Assembly (NCBI GenBank): GCA_022316685.1
Contig: JAKJHU010000024.1
Coordinates: forward strand, 8,836,943 to 8,900,942
Reading direction: 5' to 3'
Origin: Progne subis subis
Taxonomy: Eukaryota > Chordata > Aves > Passeriformes > Hirundinidae
DNA: 64,000 nt
The notes beneath the pieces were generated by a model, which did not search any database, had not been told where the DNA came from, and worked only from the letters and a program-made list of their open reading frames with translations. The first letter of the stretch is position 1. Each line of letters starts with the position of its first letter. The position numbers were made by a program, and so were the translations under genes. Below, in pieces: positions 61,757 to 64,000 of this stretch.

Positions 61757-64000
61757 AGCGTAGGTACGTGGGGTTTTTCTCCACATTAGGAAGAGACTTT
61801 ATACCAGGACATAGTCACTACCTTTCTGCAAGGAATTGCCTTTTGGTATTATTTGTAAGCTTTTAATTGGCTTCAGAAATTAAATTTATGGTGTAATTTG
61901 TTGAGGTATGTTGTATGCAGCACTTCTTAACCAGCGATCTTGGAAAGAGCCGGCAGTTAGAGTGACGGTCCCTAGTGCTGGTCTATAAAGACAGATGCTG
62001 TATTTCTCTCAGCTGTAAGGAGATGCATGTGCTGCGTTTCCAGTTACTTAACTGCATTGTAAAAAATAAGCTATATAAACATCTCCACAGATTAGTTCTG
62101 TACCTTAAACACTGCTCTCCTTTGTCATGGATGAAAATGAAGTTGCTCATGTTTTGCAGTGTAAACTTAGGTGTAGCACACAAGAACCTTGAACTAATCT
62201 GTGAATGGAGCCATCGTTTTGAGTTATTATAGGGGCACAGCTTAACTCACTGAAGTTAGGTACTCTCTCCATATTGGTAAGATGCCTGAAAATCCTACAT
62301 TGTATGTGAATAGCTTAGCTCAGGGCAGCCCATTTAAAGAGACTCTGTCTGCAGTGTGAACTTGAACATTTTCTTACATGTGACAGAGTATGCAGAACTG
62401 TACATATTCTAGTCTCCATTTTAGATGGGATACCTATGCCAGCAGTATTTTAAGTACCAGGTACAGTCTGTCTCCATCACATTCTTTTAAGGCCCAGTAT
62501 GTTGGTACTCGTTATGCTACATGAGAACAATAATTACATTTTAATACAGTTTGCAAAATAATATGCCTCTCAGACTAGGATTATTTACATAGACCACATA
62601 GTTGTAGTTTGGAAGTTTTGTATATGCAGATAAGTCAGAACAATGTCTTTCCTATATTTCCATGTGTGCGTTTTATTTTTTTAAATGCAAGAAGTATAAA
62701 ATAAAGAAAGATGAGAGTTACAAGAATGATTAGACATCTTGCAAAGGGTTTCTTAGTGCTGCTGCTGACCTTCTCAGTCTGTTCTGCTTTGCTTTGGTAT
62801 GTTTAACTGCCCCGGGAGGTCATTATCAGACAGTGGTGACTGTTTTGTCAGGTCTTACTGTTTAATTAGATCACAGTTTATGTCAAAATTCTAAAATTCT
62901 TTTGGCACATGCCAAAATTTTCACAGTTTTTAGTTTTTAAGTTGAAATATTTCTCAAACAATAAGCAGCAGCTACAAGGGAGTAGACAAATTTATTTAAT
63001 ATTTACAGTGTGCACTTAAAAAATTGTGCCTTGGGTTAAATTCATTGAAATGTGACATCTTATTTTCAAGAGTATCCTATGGGTAGTCCCTTGAAACTTG
63101 TATTGACATTAATATAAGCCTTAAGAAATAGGACTGGCGAGGCTCGCGTTATCTATAGTAAAGCTAATTTTTTCTACTGATCTTGCCTCCAATCATCTGA
63201 AATGGTATAAGACTGTGTAAACAAACCCTCATCTACAGAATTAGAAAATGATGGTTTTGATATGCCTTTCCTGCCCTTGAAATTATATGCCTGAAGTATG
63301 CAATCTGTGATGTACCATGTTCCAGTAATGGTGAGATAATCGGTACAAGTTTCTAGGCTAGAGGTAAATGCCAAACAGCCATACCACAAATTTATCATTT
63401 GGATGGTTTACTTGTTCCTGAGTAAGGCAACCTACCTATCTTTTTCTTCACCATATTTAATTAGAAATGAGTAGAAAAGAGGTATATTACTCATTCCTCA
63501 GCATTCTAGTCAAGAATAAATTTTCAGTTGCCATATTCTTATTCAGCTTGTACAGAGTCAAATCAATTAGTGCCTTTGGAAAGATGCAGTGTTCAAACTG
63601 AGCCAAGAGTGATGATGTTCAAGGGATCAAAACACTAAATGACCTCATACAGGTCCTGTGTTCTGGAAAATGTATCTCCTTTTTCCAGTCCTCTTGTATG
63701 GCCTGATAAAGTGTATTATCTCTCAAGACATTGGGTGTTTCTGAGCAAAATAGACCCCAAAGCCCCAAATCTCCCTCACAATTAGTAAGGCTATTCTGTG
63801 TCTTGATGCTTCAGTGTATGAGGCAAGATAATCATACAGACTTTGGGGGGTAATTTGTTTCTCCAGAACTCTTGCCCTTCAATATCACAGTATCACTGTT
63901 CTCCAAGCATTTCTCTGTTGAATATTTATAGTGCATGACCCCTCTGCCAGGGATTGCTGTGAGCTCTATGGTATATCAGTGCTTAGGCATTTGATAGAGC

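Larger units (their letters stand above)
55840..64000. other. Long unique interval, no gene recognised
   Basis: More than 8 kb with frames no longer than 86 codons (61529-61789, plus), none recognisable. Noted inside are CpG clusters (57347-57620, 59283-59317, three CpG at 61935-61967, three at 63138-63148), interlocking inverted repeats (57373-57396) and a regular hairpin (61721-61756). No CR1 copy was seen after 49.5 kb. The 57.2-57.7 and 59.2-59.4 kb stretches look sequence-complex and are the best conserved-element candidates here. Confidence 0.6.

Noticed and set aside
1..64000. Endogenous retrovirus, other viral insertion, DNA transposon, CRISPR array, tRNA or rRNA gene
   Set aside because: No LTR pairs, viral-like protein motifs, terminal inverted repeats, spaced direct-repeat arrays, or tRNA A/B box pairs were found by reading. 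A profile search (RepeatMasker, tRNAscan-SE, Infernal) would be the decisive test.

Overview
The window looks like nuclear DNA of a bird, either intergenic or intronic. The organism call rests on at least five fragments of CR1, the dominant LINE family of avian genomes. Several keep the diagnostic 3' terminus (ATTCTATGA-type octamers; its reverse complement on minus-oriented copies), and one 1.4-kb copy keeps recognisable but broken reverse-transcriptase coding sequence. The rest is AT-rich, poor in CpG, punctuated by homopolymers and dinucleotide microsatellites, and has no operons, ribosome-binding sites or dense long reading frames. This excludes a prokaryotic or viral interpretation. I cannot name the species or the locus.

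No protein-coding gene, tRNA, rRNA, snRNA or known microRNA could be recognised. All reading frames are short (mostly 60-110 codons, as expected by chance). The two longest are a 256-codon frame that is the antisense of a CR1 copy (48123-48893, +) and a 166-codon frame that ends inside a microsatellite (32221-32721, -). Neither resembles a known protein.

Layout: 1-2.2 kb, unique AT-rich DNA with two small hairpins and a 12-bp tandem duplication. 2.2-3.35 kb, a cluster of three CR1 3' ends, one plus and two minus. 3.35-9.8 kb, unique DNA. 9.78-9.84 kb, a pure pyrimidine tract ending in 27 consecutive C. 12.7-13.04 kb, a T/G-rich low-complexity block with runs of 26 and 17 T. 17.6 kb, a (TA)n(CA)n microsatellite. 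25.06, 32.29 and 55.81 kb, further alternating pyrimidine-purine tracts. 36-42 kb, a small palindromic repeat and several poly-A/poly-T/GGAA tracts. 47.36 and 48.14-49.52 kb, CR1 copies, the second containing the RT remnant. 49.5-64 kb, unique DNA with several local CpG clusters (50.8-51.2, 57.3-57.6 and 59.28 kb) and the most regular hairpin in the window (61.72 kb). The CpG clusters, with another at 15.08 kb, are the best places to look for conserved regulatory elements or unannotated exons.

No novel system is supported by the sequence. The findings are second-look items: CpG islets, an exon-like segment on the minus strand at 50.75-50.87 kb, hairpins, possible non-B DNA tracts, and the CR1 relics.
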